Positions 44,088-54,981 are shown, numbered from the stretch's first letter. The stretch is 64,000 nt of DNA from Nocardioides acrostichi (GCF_015319165.1 NZ_JADIVZ010000004.1:1-64000); one strand, 5' to 3'. Program-made: numbers and translations. The notes: generated from the letters alone by a model not told the origin.

Positions 44088-45277
44088 GCGGGCAGCCTCC
44101 GACCCGGGTCGGCGAGCCGGGCGTAGACGTCCTCCAGCGCCGACACGCACCCCTCCCAGGTCGGAAGCTCGGCGACGTCCGGAAGGAGTGGGCTCTCGAG
44201 CTGTTCGGCGAGGGCGGCAGCGATCTGCTCGGGGTCGCCCTCACCGGACGGCCCGAGGTCGACGCCACGTGCCCAGTCGAGCTCGGTCAACTCGGTGAGG
44301 CCCGAGGTGAGGGCCACCACGACCGGTCGCCCGACGACGAGCGCCTCCATCACCGAGACCGGGTGCGCCTCGTAGTCGCTGAGCAGGACGACGACACCGG
44401 CCTTCGCCAGCGACCGCGCCATCTCGGCCCGGTCGGGTGGTGGGATGAAACGGATCGACACGCGGTCCGAGACCCCCAGTCTCTCGGCGAGGGCCAGGAG
44501 CTCGGACTCGTACGCGCCGCTGCCGAGGATCTCCAGGCGGATGCCGGGTCGGGTGCGCGCCAACACGGGCAGCGCCTCGATGGCACGGTGGTGCCCCTTG
44601 TAGCGCTCGAGTCGGCCGATGCTGACGACCAGATCGAGATCCGGCTCCGGGGCGATGCTCAGCGCGGGCAGCGAGCCGCCGTTGCGGACCAGCTGGATCC
44701 GGCCGTCCTCCGGGTCGTCGCCGATCGCCGCGTTGAACCGTCGTCGTTCGTAGAGGGACACCCCGACGAGGGCCGAGGCGCGACGCAGCAGCGGGGCGAG
44801 GAGTCTCCACTGCATGCCGCGCGAGCGCTCCCGGAAGGCACTGGAGTGGCCACCGGAGTGGAAGGTGAGCAGGTAGGGCACGCGGCGCAGCCAGGCGGCC
44901 AGCATCGCGAGAGGTGGAACCAAGGTGTGCACGCCCTGCACGTGGACGAGTCGGTGCCGACCGGTCAGCAGCGCCCAGAACAGACCCGGGCTGACGTACC
45001 AGTCGCGCTCCCTCGGGAATGCGCGGTAGCGCCGGACGACGTAGGACCGGTCACCGGCCGGCACCCGCTCCGTGCGCGGCAGCGACCCCGACCGGTCGGT
45101 CGTCAGCACCTCGAGCTCGTAGCCGCGGGCCGCGAGACGGCCGGCGACCTCCTCGACGTGCGACTCGACGCCACCGATCTCGGGGAAGCACCGGTGGGCC
45201 ACCATCGTGACCCGCGGCGGCTTGCCGGACCGGGAGCGAGCCGGCTCGCTCCGGGAGGAACGAGCCGACCCGGTCAT
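44084..45277 (-). CDS. Glycosyltransferase family 4 protein
   Basis: A 397-residue GT-B enzyme. N-terminal CFPEIGGVESHVEEVAGRLAARGYE and the LTFHSGGHSSAFRE stretch; C-terminal SIGRLERYKGHHRAIEAL, ILGSGAYESEL and the E-x7-E motif at YEAHPVSVMEALVVGRPVV. It adds a sugar to a growing glycan at the membrane. ATG 45277 overlaps the GT2 stop by 4 bases (ATGA), and its own stop overlaps the membrane protein start, so four genes are tightly coupled. Confidence 0.9.
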   Translation of the reverse strand: MTGSARSSRSEPARSRSGKPPRVTMVAHRCFPEIGGVESHVEEVAGRLAARGYELEVLTTDRSGSLPRTERVPAGDRSYVVRRYRAFPRERDWYVSPGLFWALLTGRHRLVHVQGVHTLVPPLAMLAAWLRRVPYLLTFHSGGHSSAFRERSRGMQWRLLAPLLRRASALVGVSLYERRRFNAAIGDDPEDGRIQLVRNGGSLPALSIAPEPDLDLVVSIGRLERYKGHHRAIEALPVLARTRPGIRLEILGSGAYESELLALAERLGVSDRVSIRFIPPPDRAEMARSLAKAGVVVLLSDYEAHPVSVMEALVVGRPVVVALTSGLTELTELDWARGVDLGPSGEGDPEQIAAALAEQLESPLLPDVAELPTWEGCVSALEDVYARLADPGRRLPA

Positions 45278-46134
45278 GAGGCGATTCGTACCACGTTGTC
45301 GGCGGTCGGGTTCACCCGGGTCTCGGCCGACCGGGCCAGCACTGCGAGACCGTCGCGGGCACGCTGCCACTCCGTGCGGACCGTGCGCAGCACCCGGAAG
45401 CCGTCGCTGACGGCATGCAGGTTGCTGTCACCGAAGATCCGCTCACGCTCGACGCTGGGCACCTCGGCGATGAGGCCCTGCGAGGCGGCGAAGCGGCAGG
45501 CGATGACGGTCTCGATCTCGAAGCCGTCGCCCCAGAGCATCGCCCCGTCGGCCGGGCCGGAACCGGTGTGCTCCGGCAGGTCGAGCACGTGCAGCATGTC
45601 GGCCCAGAAGGCGTTGTAGCCGTAGCAGAGGTCGCTGAATGCGGTGCCGAAGGACTTGTTCATCACCGTGTTGAGGAACTTGTTGCCGGTGCCTCGGATC
45701 AGCGTGATGTCGGCGCTGCCCCCGCCGACGCAGAACCGACTGCCCTTCGCGAAGTCGGCGCCGTCCGTGAGCGCCTTGACGAAGGACGGGATCTCGGCCG
45801 GGTCGGCGGAGCCGTCGGCGTCGAACATGACGACGATGTCGCCGGTGACCTCGGCGAAGCCGGTGGCCATGGCGTTGCCCTTGCCCCGTCGGGCCTGGGT
45901 GAGGATGCGGGCCTCGGGCAGGATGCGACGAGCGGTCTCGACGGTGTCGTCGACCGATCCCCCGTCGACCACGATGATCTCGTGGACACCGGGGTGCGCG
46001 TGCGGCAACTCCGGTAGGACGACCTCGAGGTTCCGTGCCTCGTTGAGCGTCGGTACGACGATGCTGATGCGTGGATCCGATGGACGAACGGCCTTGTGGC
46101 GGTACGCCGAATCGGACCGCCGGTGCGCGGTCAT
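45274..46134 (-). CDS. Glycosyltransferase family 2 protein
   Basis: A 286-residue GT-A enzyme: ISIVVPTLNEARNLEVVL, EIIVVDGGSVDDT, the D-x-D of VVMFDADGSADP, and a C-terminal FGDSNLHAVSDGFRVL region like polyprenyl-phosphate glycosyltransferases of surface glycan clusters. No long membrane anchor is seen, so it likely acts on the inner leaflet. It is the first gene of the cluster. The leader has GGGGGG 7 bases before the ATG. A 171-base spacer separates it from ctaB and presumably holds its promoter. Confidence 0.88.
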   Translation of the reverse strand: MTAHRRSDSAYRHKAVRPSDPRISIVVPTLNEARNLEVVLPELPHAHPGVHEIIVVDGGSVDDTVETARRILPEARILTQARRGKGNAMATGFAEVTGDIVVMFDADGSADPAEIPSFVKALTDGADFAKGSRFCVGGGSADITLIRGTGNKFLNTVMNKSFGTAFSDLCYGYNAFWADMLHVLDLPEHTGSGPADGAMLWGDGFEIETVIACRFAASQGLIAEVPSVERERIFGDSNLHAVSDGFRVLRTVRTEWQRARDGLAVLARSAETRVNPTADNVVRIAS

Positions 46135-46305
46135 GTGTTACCCCCCATATTGTGTGGAGCGCAGAATCGCTTCCACAGCCAGGTGTTCTGGCTTCTGCCC
46201 CAGAGTAGCGATTCGCCTTGTCGACGGCTACCTTGCCCCGTCGTTCTCAGGCTTACACCCGTCCTTGCCGTAGGAATCCGCAAGATTTCCGAGAGACGGA
46301 TCACA

Positions 46306-47289
46306 TCAGGAGAACAGCGGGTCCAGCGCCACGGCCACGAACAGCAGGCTCAAGTAGAGGTTCGAGGAGTGGAAGAGGCGCATCGGCGCCAGCACGCTCA
46401 ACTCGTCGGTGCGGGTGGCGCGACGCGCGAGGGCGTGGGCCTGCACCAAGAACACGGCACCCAGGACACCCGCGGCCACCGGGTAGAGCACTCCGGTGCC
46501 GGCCACCGGCCACAGCACCAAGGACGTCGCCACCATGACATAGGAGTAGGCGAGGATCTGCCGCGTCACGGTGCGCGCCGGAGCCACGGCGGGCAGCATC
46601 GGCACGTCGACCTGGGCATAGTCCTCGCGGTAGCGCAGCGCCAGCGCCCACGTGTGCGGCGGCGTCCAGAAGAACACGACCAGGAACAGCACCACGGGCG
46701 TCCAGGCCAGCGAGCCGGTCACCGCCGTCCAACCGATCAGGGCCGGGAAGCACCCCGCGAGGCCGCCCCAGACGATGTTCTGGGTCGTGCGGCGCTTGAG
46801 CACCATCGTGTAGCCGAACACGTAGAACGCCTCGGCGCCCACCGCGAGCGCCGCGGAGAGGGGGTTGACCCACACCAGGAGGACCACCACCGAGAGCACG
46901 CCCAGTACCGCCCCGAACACGAGCGCCGAGCGTGGGCCGACGATGTGGCGGGGCAGAGCGCGGCGCCGGGTGCGGCGCATCTGCTCGTCGATGTCGCGGT
47001 CGTAGACGCAGTTGAAGACCGAAGCGGATCCCGCCGAGAAGGTACCGCCCACCACGGTGGCGACCACCAGCCCCAGGGCCGGGACGCCCCGGGCCGCGAA
47101 GAACATCATCGGGACCGTCGTGAGGAGCAGCAGTTCGATCACGCGAGGCTTGGTCAGCCCCACGTAGGCGGCCACCACGTCACGCGCCCGGACCCGGTCC
47201 GCCGCCGAGGCGGTGCGTCGTCCGACCGCCCCGGTCGCGTGTCCCTCGGTCGCGGGCTGCTCGGTGGCAGCCGGGCCGGCGTGGGTCAC
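46306..47289 (-). CDS. ctaB: Heme O synthase (protoheme IX farnesyltransferase) CtaB
   Basis: A 327-residue UbiA-family membrane prenyltransferase that attaches farnesyl to heme B for cytochrome oxidase. It has KPRVIELLLLTTVPMMF, the Asp-rich NCVYDRDIDEQMRRTRRRALP (metal-pyrophosphate site), and YREDYAQVDVPMLP, typical of CyoE/CtaB. The GTG at 47289 is divergent from tkt (105 bases apart), as in other actinobacteria. The large antisense frame through tkt to 49077 is a shadow. Confidence 0.94.
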   Translation of the reverse strand: MTHAGPAATEQPATEGHATGAVGRRTASAADRVRARDVVAAYVGLTKPRVIELLLLTTVPMMFFAARGVPALGLVVATVVGGTFSAGSASVFNCVYDRDIDEQMRRTRRRALPRHIVGPRSALVFGAVLGVLSVVVLLVWVNPLSAALAVGAEAFYVFGYTMVLKRRTTQNIVWGGLAGCFPALIGWTAVTGSLAWTPVVLFLVVFFWTPPHTWALALRYREDYAQVDVPMLPAVAPARTVTRQILAYSYVMVATSLVLWPVAGTGVLYPVAAGVLGAVFLVQAHALARRATRTDELSVLAPMRLFHSSNLYLSLLFVAVALDPLFS

Positions 47290-47394
47290 GTGGGGTTCCC
47301 GGGGGGTTCGAAGGGGTGGGCGCGGGGAGTCTACGCCGGGGCGAGAGTAGGGTCGGAATCGACCGGTAGACCTTGCCTGGAAGGAACACTTTTC

Positions 47395-49494
47395 GTGAGC
47401 ACGAGCCAGCAGCTTGACTGGACCGATCTCGACGCGAAGGCCGTCGACACGGCGCGCGTGCTGGCCATGGACGCCGTGCAGAAGGTGGGCAACGGCCACC
47501 CGGGCACCGCGATGAGCCTGGCTCCCGTCGCCTACCTGCTCTTCCAAAAGGTCATGCGTCACGACCCGGCCGACCCGAGCTGGATCGCCCGTGACCGCTT
47601 CGTGCTCTCCTGCGGACACTCCTCCCTGACCCTCTACCTCCAGCTCTTCCTCGGCGGGTTCGGCCTCGAGTTGGCCGACCTCGAGGCGCTGCGCACCTGG
47701 GACTCCAAGACGCCCGGTCACCCCGAGCACGGACACACCGCCGGTGTCGAGACGACCACCGGCCCCCTGGGTCAGGGCGTCGGCAACGCGGTCGGCATGG
47801 CGATGGCCGGGCGCCGGCTGCGCGGCATGCTCGACCCCGACGCCGCCGAGGGCGCCTCCCCCTTCGACCACCAGGTGTACTGCCTGGCCAGCGACGGTGA
47901 CATCGAGGAGGGCATCAGCGGCGAGGCGTCTTCCCTGGCCGGCACCCAGCGGCTGGGCAACCTGACACTGATCTACGACGACAACCAGATCTCGATCGAG
48001 GACGACACCTCGATCGCACTGTCCGAGGACACCGCCGCGCGTTACGAGGCGTACGGCTGGCACGTGCAGACGATCGACTGGACTGCCGGGGGCAGCTACC
48101 ACGAGGACATCCCGGCCCTCTGGGAGGCCATCTCGGCCGCGCAGGCAGTGACCGACCGGCCCAGCTTCATCCGGCTGCGCACCATCATCGCCTGGCCGGC
48201 GCCGAACGCCCAGAACACCGGCGGGGCGCACGGCTCGGCGCTCGGCGACGACGAGGTGGCGGCCACCAAGGAGGTGCTCGGGTTCGACCCCGAGCGCAGC
48301 TTCGAGGTGCCCGACGGTGTGCTCGAGCACACCCGTGACCTGGCCCGGCGCGGATCCGAGGCGGGCGACGCGTGGGACGTCGGCCTCCAGGCGTGGCGCG
48401 AGGCGAACCCCGACAAGTTCGACCTGCTGATGCGTCTCAACGCCCGCACGCTGCCCGACGGCTGGTCCGAGGGGCTGCCCACCTGGGAGCCCGGCAAGGG
48501 CGTCGCGACCCGCAAGGCCTCCGGCGCCGCCATCAACGCCCTCGCCGCGAGCCTGCCCGAACTCTGGGGCGGCTCCGCCGACCTCGCCGGCTCCAACAAC
48601 ACCACCATCGACGACGCCGAGTCCTTCTTGCCGACCGACCGGTCGAGCAAGAAGTTCGCGGGCGATCCCTACCGGGGCCGGGTGCTGCACTTCGGCATCC
48701 GCGAGCACGCGATGGGCTCGATCATGAACGGCATCGCCCTGCACAGCGGCACCCGCGTGTTCGGCGGCACCTTCTTGACGTTCTCCGACTACATGCGCCC
48801 CGCCGTCCGGCTGGCGGCCCTGATGAAGTTGCCCGTCACCTACGTGTGGACCCACGACTCCATCGGTCTCGGCGAGGACGGTCCGACCCACCAGCCCATC
48901 GAGCACCTCGCCGCGCTGCGCGCCATCCCGGGGCTCGACGTCGTCCGACCGGCCGATGCCAACGAGACCGCCGCCTGCTGGCAGGCGATCATCGAGCACC
49001 ACGACCGGCCCGCGGGTCTGGCTCTCTCGCGGCAGGATCTGCCGGTGTTCCCCCGGGGCACGCTCGACGGGGCGCACTGGGGCGAGGCCTCAGAGGCGGC
49101 CAGGGGCGGCTACGTCCTCGTGGACACCGAGGGCACGCCCGACGTCGTCCTGGTCGGCACCGGCTCGGAGGTGCAGCTGGCCGTCGAGGCCCGTGAGGCC
49201 CTGGCCGCCGACGGCATCGCCGCGCGCGTCGTCTCGATGCCGTGTCGTGAGTGGTTCGACGCCCAGGACGCCGCCTACCGCGACTCCGTCCTGCCGCCGA
49301 CCGTGAAGGCGCGGGTCAGCGTCGAGGCCGGCATTGCGATGGGCTGGCGCGAGGTCGTCGGTGACGCCGGCCGCATCGTCTCCATCGAGCACTACGGCGC
49401 CTCCGCCGACTACGCCCGGCTCTATCAGGAGTTCGGGATCACCGCGCAGGCCGTGGCCGACGCGGCCCGCGACAGCATCCGAGCAGCGTCCTAA
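47395..49494 (+). CDS. tkt: Transketolase
   Basis: A 699-residue thiamine-diphosphate enzyme of the non-oxidative pentose phosphate pathway. It has [12 protein letters not shown], the ThDP motif [18 protein letters not shown] followed by YDDNQIS, and [20 protein letters not shown]. The GTG at 47395 has GGAAGGAA about 8 bases upstream. First gene of tkt-tal-pgi-pgl; tal follows 12 bases later with its own AGGAGG-like site. Confidence 0.96.
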   Translation: MSTSQQLDWTDLDAKAVDTARVLAMDAVQKVGNGHPGTAMSLAPVAYLLFQKVMRHDPADPSWIARDRFVLSCGHSSLTLYLQLFLGGFGLELADLEALRTWDSKTPGHPEHGHTAGVETTTGPLGQGVGNAVGMAMAGRRLRGMLDPDAAEGASPFDHQVYCLASDGDIEEGISGEASSLAGTQRLGNLTLIYDDNQISIEDDTSIALSEDTAARYEAYGWHVQTIDWTAGGSYHEDIPALWEAISAAQAVTDRPSFIRLRTIIAWPAPNAQNTGGAHGSALGDDEVAATKEVLGFDPERSFEVPDGVLEHTRDLARRGSEAGDAWDVGLQAWREANPDKFDLLMRLNARTLPDGWSEGLPTWEPGKGVATRKASGAAINALAASLPELWGGSADLAGSNNTTIDDAESFLPTDRSSKKFAGDPYRGRVLHFGIREHAMGSIMNGIALHSGTRVFGGTFLTFSDYMRPAVRLAALMKLPVTYVWTHDSIGLGEDGPTHQPIEHLAALRAIPGLDVVRPADANETAACWQAIIEHHDRPAGLALSRQDLPVFPRGTLDGAHWGEASEAARGGYVLVDTEGTPDVVLVGTGSEVQLAVEAREALAADGIAARVVSMPCREWFDAQDAAYRDSVLPPTVKARVSVEAGIAMGWREVVGDAGRIVSIEHYGASADYARLYQEFGITAQAVADAARDSIRAAS

Positions 49495-49506
49495 GAGGAG
49501 GACACC

Positions 49507-50607
49507 ATGACTGACCGACTCCAGGCCCTGGCCGACGCGGGCGTCTCGATCTGGCTCGACGACCTCTCCCGAGAGCGCATCGAGACAGGCAACCTCGCCG
49601 AGATGGTCGAGCAGAAGTCCGTGGTGGGGGTCACCACCAACCCGACGATCTTCGCCGGCGCCATCAGCGACGGCGAGCGCTACGACGAGCAGGTCAAGAA
49701 GCTCGTGAGCGACGGCGAGCCCGTCGACCGGGTGATCTTCGAGCTCACCACCGAGGATGTCCGCAACGCCTGCGATGTGCTCGCTCCGGTGGCGGCGCGC
49801 ACGGCCGACGACGGCCGGGTGTCGATCGAGGTCGAGCCCGACCTCGCCAACGACACCGAGCGCACCATCGCCTCGGCCCGCTCGCTGTGGAAGGCCGTCG
49901 ACCGCCCCAACGCGCTGATCAAGATCCCGGCGACCCTCGAGGGCCTTCCGGCGATCACCGCCGCGATCGCCGAGGGGATCAGCGTCAATGTCACCCTCAT
50001 CTTCGGCGAGGGCCGGTACCGCGAGGTGATGGACGCCTACCTCACGGGTCTCGAGCAGGCCCGCGACGCGGGCCTGGATCTCTCCGCGATCCGCTCCGTG
50101 GCGTCGTTCTTCGTCTCGCGCGTCGACTCCGAGGTCGACTCCCGCCTCGAGGAGATCGGTGGCGACGCCCTGACCCTGCGCGGCAAGGCCGCCGTGGCGA
50201 ACGCGCGGGTCGCCTACGCCGCGTTCGCCGAGGTGATGGCCTCCGACCGGTGGAAGATCCTCGCGGAGGCGGGGGCCAACGCTCAGCGTCCGCTGTGGGC
50301 TTCCACCGGGGTGAAGAACCCCGACTACCCCGACACCCTCTACGTAGCGGATCTCGTCGGCGCCGACACCGTCAACACCATGCCGGAGAAGACGCTCGAG
50401 GCTTTCGCCGACCACGGCGAGGTGACGGGCGACGAGGTGTCGGGTCGTGGCGAGGAGGCGCGGGGCGTGCTCGACGCGGTCGTGGCAGCCGGCGTCGACT
50501 GGGACGACGTGCTGGTCGTGCTCGAGACCGAGGGCGTCGACAAGTTCAAGAAGTCGTGGTCTGAGCTGGTGGACACCGTGCAGCAGCAGATGGACGCCCA
50601 GGCGTGA
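49507..50607 (+). CDS. tal: Transaldolase
   Basis: A 366-residue class I aldolase moving a dihydroxyacetone unit between sugar phosphates. Motifs: [13 protein letters not shown] near 44-56, the Schiff-base Lys in [17 protein letters not shown], and [13 protein letters not shown]. The length fits the long actinobacterial type. AGAGGAGG precedes the ATG. Its stop overlaps the pgi GTG (GTGA). Confidence 0.96.
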   Translation: MTDRLQALADAGVSIWLDDLSRERIETGNLAEMVEQKSVVGVTTNPTIFAGAISDGERYDEQVKKLVSDGEPVDRVIFELTTEDVRNACDVLAPVAARTADDGRVSIEVEPDLANDTERTIASARSLWKAVDRPNALIKIPATLEGLPAITAAIAEGISVNVTLIFGEGRYREVMDAYLTGLEQARDAGLDLSAIRSVASFFVSRVDSEVDSRLEEIGGDALTLRGKAAVANARVAYAAFAEVMASDRWKILAEAGANAQRPLWASTGVKNPDYPDTLYVADLVGADTVNTMPEKTLEAFADHGEVTGDEVSGRGEEARGVLDAVVAAGVDWDDVLVVLETEGVDKFKKSWSELVDTVQQQMDAQA

Positions 50608-52211
50608 CCCCCGTCGACCCCACGGAGCTCGGAGCCTGGGGACGGTTGCGAGACCGGGCGGACGGCTTCTCCCCCGACCTGCGTGCGTGGTTCGACGACG
50701 ACCCGGGGCGCGCCGAGCGGTTCTCGTTCGAGGCAGCCGATCTGTTCGTCGACTTGTCGAAGAACCTCCTCGACGCCGCCCTGCTCGATGATCTGCTCGA
50801 GATCGCCGCCGCCGCCGGAGTCGCCGAGAGGCGCGAGGCGATGTTTGCCGGTGAGCACGTCAACGTCACCGAGGACCGTGCCGTGCTGCACACCGCGCTG
50901 CGGCTGCCGGTGACGGCCTCGCTGGAGGTCGACGGGCAGGACGTCGTGGCCGACGTGCACGAGGTACTGGGCCGGGTGTACGAGTTCGCGCGCTCCGTGC
51001 GATCGGGCGAGTGGACCGGTGTCACCGGTCGACCGATCGCCACCGTGGTGAACATCGGCATCGGCGGCTCCGACCTCGGGCCGGTGATGGCCTACGAGGC
51101 GCTGCGCCCCCACGCCGACGGGCCCGCCTGCCGGTTCATCTCCAACATCGACCCCACCGACGCCGCCACGACCCTCGAGGGACTCGACCCAGAGACCACG
51201 CTGTTCATCGTCTCGAGCAAGACCTTCGGCACGCTCGAGACGCTCACCAACGCCCGCCTGTGCCGGTCATGGCTGCTCGACGGTCTGGCGTCGTCCGACG
51301 CCGGAGAGGCCGTGCGCAAGCACTTCGTCGCCGTGTCGACGGCGCTGGACAAGGTCGAGGACTTCGGCATCGACCCGGCCAACGCGTTCGGCTTCTGGGA
51401 CTGGGTCGGGGGGCGCTACTCGATCGACTCCGCCATCGGTACGTCGCTCGTCGTCGCGATCGGTCCCGATCGGTTCGCCGACTTCCTGGCCGGCATGCAC
51501 GCCATGGACGAACACTTCCGCACCGCGCCTGCAGAGCGGAACGTGCCCTTGCTGATGGGGCTGCTCAACGTCTGGTACACCGACCTGCTCGACGCCCAGA
51601 CCCACGCGGTCCTGCCCTACTCCCAGCTGCTGCACCGGTTCCCGGCCTACCTGCAGCAACTGACGATGGAGTCCAACGGCAAGGGCGTGCGCTGGGACGG
51701 GTCGGCGGTCACGACCGACACCGGCGAGGTGTTCTGGGGCGAACCCGGCACCAACGGGCAGCACGCCTTCTATCAGCTCATCCACCAGGGCACCCGGCTG
51801 ATCCCGGCCGACTTCATCGCCTTCGCGGAGCCCGCCTACCCGTTGACCGACGGCGACCAAGACGTGCACGAGCTGTTCCTCGCCAACTTCTTCGCGCAGA
51901 CCCAAGCCCTGGCGTTCGGGCAGGACCACGAGAACCCCGCGCGGGTGTTCACCGGCAACCGGCCCACCACCTCGATCATGGCGCCGGCGCTCACGCCTTC
52001 GGTCCTCGGGCAGCTGATCGCGCTCTACGAGCACATCACCTTCACCCAGGGTGCCGTGTGGGGCATCGACAGCTTCGACCAGTGGGGCGTCGAACTCGGC
52101 AAGAAGCTGGCCCAGGAGCTCGGCTCCGCCGTCGCCGGCGACGCCGAGACGCTCGCCGCGCAGGACTCCTCCACACGTTCCCTCATCGAGTACTACCGGA
52201 GCCGGCGATGA
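50604..52211 (+). CDS. pgi: Glucose-6-phosphate isomerase
   Basis: A 535-residue isomerase interconverting glucose-6-P and fructose-6-P. It has GIGGSDLGP near 152, the catalytic-region [11 protein letters not shown] and [19 protein letters not shown]. The GTG at 50604 overlaps tal by 4 bases; the stop overlaps the pgl ATG. In this operon type zwf and opcA normally lie between tal and pgl; here pgi occupies that space. Confidence 0.96.
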   Translation: MTPVDPTELGAWGRLRDRADGFSPDLRAWFDDDPGRAERFSFEAADLFVDLSKNLLDAALLDDLLEIAAAAGVAERREAMFAGEHVNVTEDRAVLHTALRLPVTASLEVDGQDVVADVHEVLGRVYEFARSVRSGEWTGVTGRPIATVVNIGIGGSDLGPVMAYEALRPHADGPACRFISNIDPTDAATTLEGLDPETTLFIVSSKTFGTLETLTNARLCRSWLLDGLASSDAGEAVRKHFVAVSTALDKVEDFGIDPANAFGFWDWVGGRYSIDSAIGTSLVVAIGPDRFADFLAGMHAMDEHFRTAPAERNVPLLMGLLNVWYTDLLDAQTHAVLPYSQLLHRFPAYLQQLTMESNGKGVRWDGSAVTTDTGEVFWGEPGTNGQHAFYQLIHQGTRLIPADFIAFAEPAYPLTDGDQDVHELFLANFFAQTQALAFGQDHENPARVFTGNRPTTSIMAPALTPSVLGQLIALYEHITFTQGAVWGIDSFDQWGVELGKKLAQELGSAVAGDAETLAAQDSSTRSLIEYYRSRR

Positions 52212-52963
52212 CCCGCCCCGAGCCTCGCGTCGAGGTGCATCCCGACGCCGACACCCTGGCCACCACCGTCGCCGGCGCCCTGCTGGAGCGACTGGTGGAG
52301 GCGCAGGCCGCGGGCCGGGAACCGAACCTCGGTCTCACCGGCGGCACCATCGCCGAGGCGATCCACCGCGAGGTCGCCCGGCTCGGTCCGGCGTCGGGTG
52401 TCGACTGGTCGCGGGTGGTGATCTGGTGGGGTGACGAGCGGTTCGTCGAGGCCGGCTCGCCGGAGCGCAACGCAGCGCAGGCACGAGCCGCCTTCATCGA
52501 CCCCCTCGGCATCCCACGGCATCGGGTACACGAGGTTGCGTCGAGCGGGGAGTGTCCCACCGCCGAGGAGGCCGCCGACATCTACAGCGCCGCGATCAGG
52601 GAGCACGGCGCCGGCGAGTTCGAGGTCTTGATGTTCGGGCTCGGACCCGACGGGCACCTCGCCTCCCTCTTCCCCGGGCACGCGGGACTGCGCGCGACGG
52701 ACCGGATCGCCATCGCCGTGCACGACTCCCCCAAGCCGCCACCCGAGAGGGTGTCCCTCACCTACGAGGCCTTCGACCGCTCCCGTGCGGTGTGGTTCCT
52801 GGTCAGTGGCGAGGGCAAGGCCGACGCCGTGGCTCGCACTCTCGGCGCCGACGCCACTGACGGTGACCTGGCGACTCGGCGCGAGACCACCCCCGCGGTC
52901 GGCGTCCACGGCGTCCAGGAGACCGTCTGGTTCCTCGACCGGGCCGCCGCCTCCCGACTCTGA
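52208..52963 (+). CDS. pgl: 6-phosphogluconolactonase
   Basis: A 251-residue enzyme hydrolysing 6-phosphogluconolactone, the product of glucose-6-P dehydrogenase. It has [20 protein letters not shown] near 78-85, and [15 protein letters not shown] with the catalytic-region His. ATG 52208 overlaps the pgi stop (ATGA). Oddly, the enzyme making its substrate (zwf) is not in this operon. The 5-base gap to the convergent kinase leaves no terminator. Confidence 0.94.
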   Translation: MTRPEPRVEVHPDADTLATTVAGALLERLVEAQAAGREPNLGLTGGTIAEAIHREVARLGPASGVDWSRVVIWWGDERFVEAGSPERNAAQARAAFIDPLGIPRHRVHEVASSGECPTAEEAADIYSAAIREHGAGEFEVLMFGLGPDGHLASLFPGHAGLRATDRIAIAVHDSPKPPPERVSLTYEAFDRSRAVWFLVSGEGKADAVARTLGADATDGDLATRRETTPAVGVHGVQETVWFLDRAAASRL

Positions 52964-52968
52964 GATCC

Positions 52969-54981
52969 CTACCCCGGACTGGCGGCCAGCGAGGACGCCG
53001 TCAACGGTAGGTCGAACGCGAACCGCGACCCCGGTTGGTCGGGGGCGGACTCGACCCAGATGTGCCCACCGTGCCGCTCGATGATGCGGCGGCAGATGGC
53101 CAGGCCGAGTCCGGTGCCGGAGTAGCCCTCGGGCTGCAATCGCTGGAACTCGTCGAACACCTTGTCCCGCTCGCCCTCGGGGATGCCGATGCCGTTGTCG
53201 GTGACCCGCAGGGTCGCAAAACCCGCAGGCCCCGGGACCGAGTCGACGCACACGTGGGGCACGGTGCCGGGGGCGACGTACTTGACGGCGTTGCCCAGCA
53301 GGTTGTCGAAGAGCTGACGCATGAGGAACGGGTCGACGAACACCCGGGGCAGCGGTGACACCTCGATGGCCGGACCTCCCGCGGCGGGGGTGACGTCGCG
53401 CCGCAGCGCGGCCAGCTCTCCCACCAGCAGCGAGAGGTCGACGGGCCGGGGCTCGATCGCCCGATCGCGTGCCGTGGTGAAGGCCAGCAGATCCTGGACG
53501 AAGTGCTGCATCGAGCGGGCACTGCGGCGCACCCTCTCGACCATCGGGCTTCCGACGTCGGAGGTCACCACGCCGTGGTCCTCGAAGGCCTCTTGGAGAG
53601 CCTCGGCCCACCCGTCCACGACACCGATGGGGTTGAGCAGGTCGTGCGCCACGATGCCTGCGAAGGACGCCAGACTGCGACGCTCCTCGTCGACCAGGGT
53701 CACGTCGGTCAGGACCACGACGACGCGGCGCTGCGGATCCTCGGCAGGTCCGTCGATGGGGGTCGCGATCACGCGCAGCACTCGATCGGGCCGCCCGTCG
53801 GCACGCTGGGTCACCGTCTGGACCACCACCTCCCCCGTGCGCATGGCCAGGAGCGAGGGCCGGTCGTCGCGCGTGAGGGGCCGGCCGTCCGCGTGGAAGG
53901 TGCGGTATGACCCGGCAGCAGGAGACTCGTCCTGCTCGGCGAGCGCCGCACCGACGAGTTGGAGACCGGCCGGGTTGGCCAAAGGCACGGAGCCGTCCTG
54001 CTTGATCACGACGATGCCGTCGTGCACCGTCTCGATGATCGTCGACACCTCGTCGAGGCGGACCTCGCTGTCGCGGGCCCGCTCGGCCAGCCGGTCGGCC
54101 AACTGCCGGCTCTCGGCTCGCACCAACGAGAGACTCAGACCGGTGACGACGATCAGCATGGCGCAGAGCTGGGCAATCGAGGTGTAGGCCTCCCCCGCCA
54201 GCGCGCGTGAGAAGGGTCCGGAGCCCGCGAGGGTGAAGCACACCGCGGCGGTCGCCGAGATCACCCCGTGCGCTGCGGCACCGGCGGGTCGGAGCAGGGT
54301 GCCCGCCGCGATGGAGGGCACCAGCAGTGCGTAACCGAGCGGGGTCCCCGAGAACCACCAGAACGCCGCACCGAACACGACGGCCGAGGTGGCACCGACC
54401 GCCATCAGGCCGAACCGGCCCGACCGCCGGGAACGGTCGTCGCCATGCCACAGCACCAGGAGCGGCAGCCCCAGGCACACGACGCCGGCGACCTGACGGG
54501 TCCAGAGGTTGACGGCGTCGGACCAGGCGACCTCTCCGTCGGGCAGGAGGACGACGAGCGCGACCAGCGTGTTGACGAGCGCCCCGACTGCGGCGACTGC
54601 AGTGAGCCGTCCGAGGTCGGCCAGGTTGGCCATGACCGGGCGCCCGAGCGCATCCCGGCTCGTCGCCGTCCGGCGCAGTACCTCGACCATCACCAGGAAC
54701 TGGAGCACGGCACCCAGCGCGCGGTCGAGGGCCATGGTCCAGGTCGCGGCGGTGGCGAGGAGAACGATGAACGTGATGCCGGCGAGCGCGACATAGTCGA
54801 TCAGGATGCGCCGACGCGACGCCACCGGCGTGAGCGACCAGAACCAGGCCGCCGCCACACCGGCAGCCGGCCAGACCAGGCTGAGCGTCCCGGGTCCACC
54901 GACCGTGAGACGGCCGAGCAGAACGGTGATGCCGTATCCGACGACGAGCCATCCGAGATTCGGAAGCCGGGCGCGGGACAA
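52969..54981 (-). CDS. Membrane sensor histidine kinase (MASE1-like)
   Basis: A 670-residue kinase. Residues 1-about 290 hold eight to nine helices resembling a MASE1 sensor domain. A PAS domain (EVSTIIETVHDGIVVIKQDG) follows near 310-420. The HisKA box is FAGIVAHDLLNPIG with the phospho-His, then HATPase motifs NLLGNAVKY, DNGIGIPEG and GTGLGLAICRR. The partner response regulator is not adjacent. The TTG start at 54981 lies 4 bases after the RbpA-like stop and has no strong ribosome site; a GTG a few residues on is possible. Confidence 0.85.
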   Translation of the reverse strand: MSRARLPNLGWLVVGYGITVLLGRLTVGGPGTLSLVWPAAGVAAAWFWSLTPVASRRRILIDYVALAGITFIVLLATAATWTMALDRALGAVLQFLVMVEVLRRTATSRDALGRPVMANLADLGRLTAVAAVGALVNTLVALVVLLPDGEVAWSDAVNLWTRQVAGVVCLGLPLLVLWHGDDRSRRSGRFGLMAVGATSAVVFGAAFWWFSGTPLGYALLVPSIAAGTLLRPAGAAAHGVISATAAVCFTLAGSGPFSRALAGEAYTSIAQLCAMLIVVTGLSLSLVRAESRQLADRLAERARDSEVRLDEVSTIIETVHDGIVVIKQDGSVPLANPAGLQLVGAALAEQDESPAAGSYRTFHADGRPLTRDDRPSLLAMRTGEVVVQTVTQRADGRPDRVLRVIATPIDGPAEDPQRRVVVVLTDVTLVDEERRSLASFAGIVAHDLLNPIGVVDGWAEALQEAFEDHGVVTSDVGSPMVERVRRSARSMQHFVQDLLAFTTARDRAIEPRPVDLSLLVGELAALRRDVTPAAGGPAIEVSPLPRVFVDPFLMRQLFDNLLGNAVKYVAPGTVPHVCVDSVPGPAGFATLRVTDNGIGIPEGERDKVFDEFQRLQPEGYSGTGLGLAICRRIIERHGGHIWVESAPDQPGSRFAFDLPLTASSLAASPG

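Noticed and set aside
41586..44126. An 846-codon plus-strand frame over the glycan membrane gene
   Set aside because: Composition is Gln/Arg/His/Gly-rich shadow of the hydrophobic protein on the other strand; no ribosome site or domain.
46096..47394. A long in-frame extension upstream of tkt
   Set aside because: It crosses ctaB antisense. The GTG at 47395 with GGAAGGAA upstream matches the transketolase N-terminus.
46306..49077. A 923-codon minus-strand frame running antisense through transketolase
   Set aside because: Only its last 327 codons are a real gene (ctaB). The rest is a GC-skew shadow of tkt with no recognisable domain.
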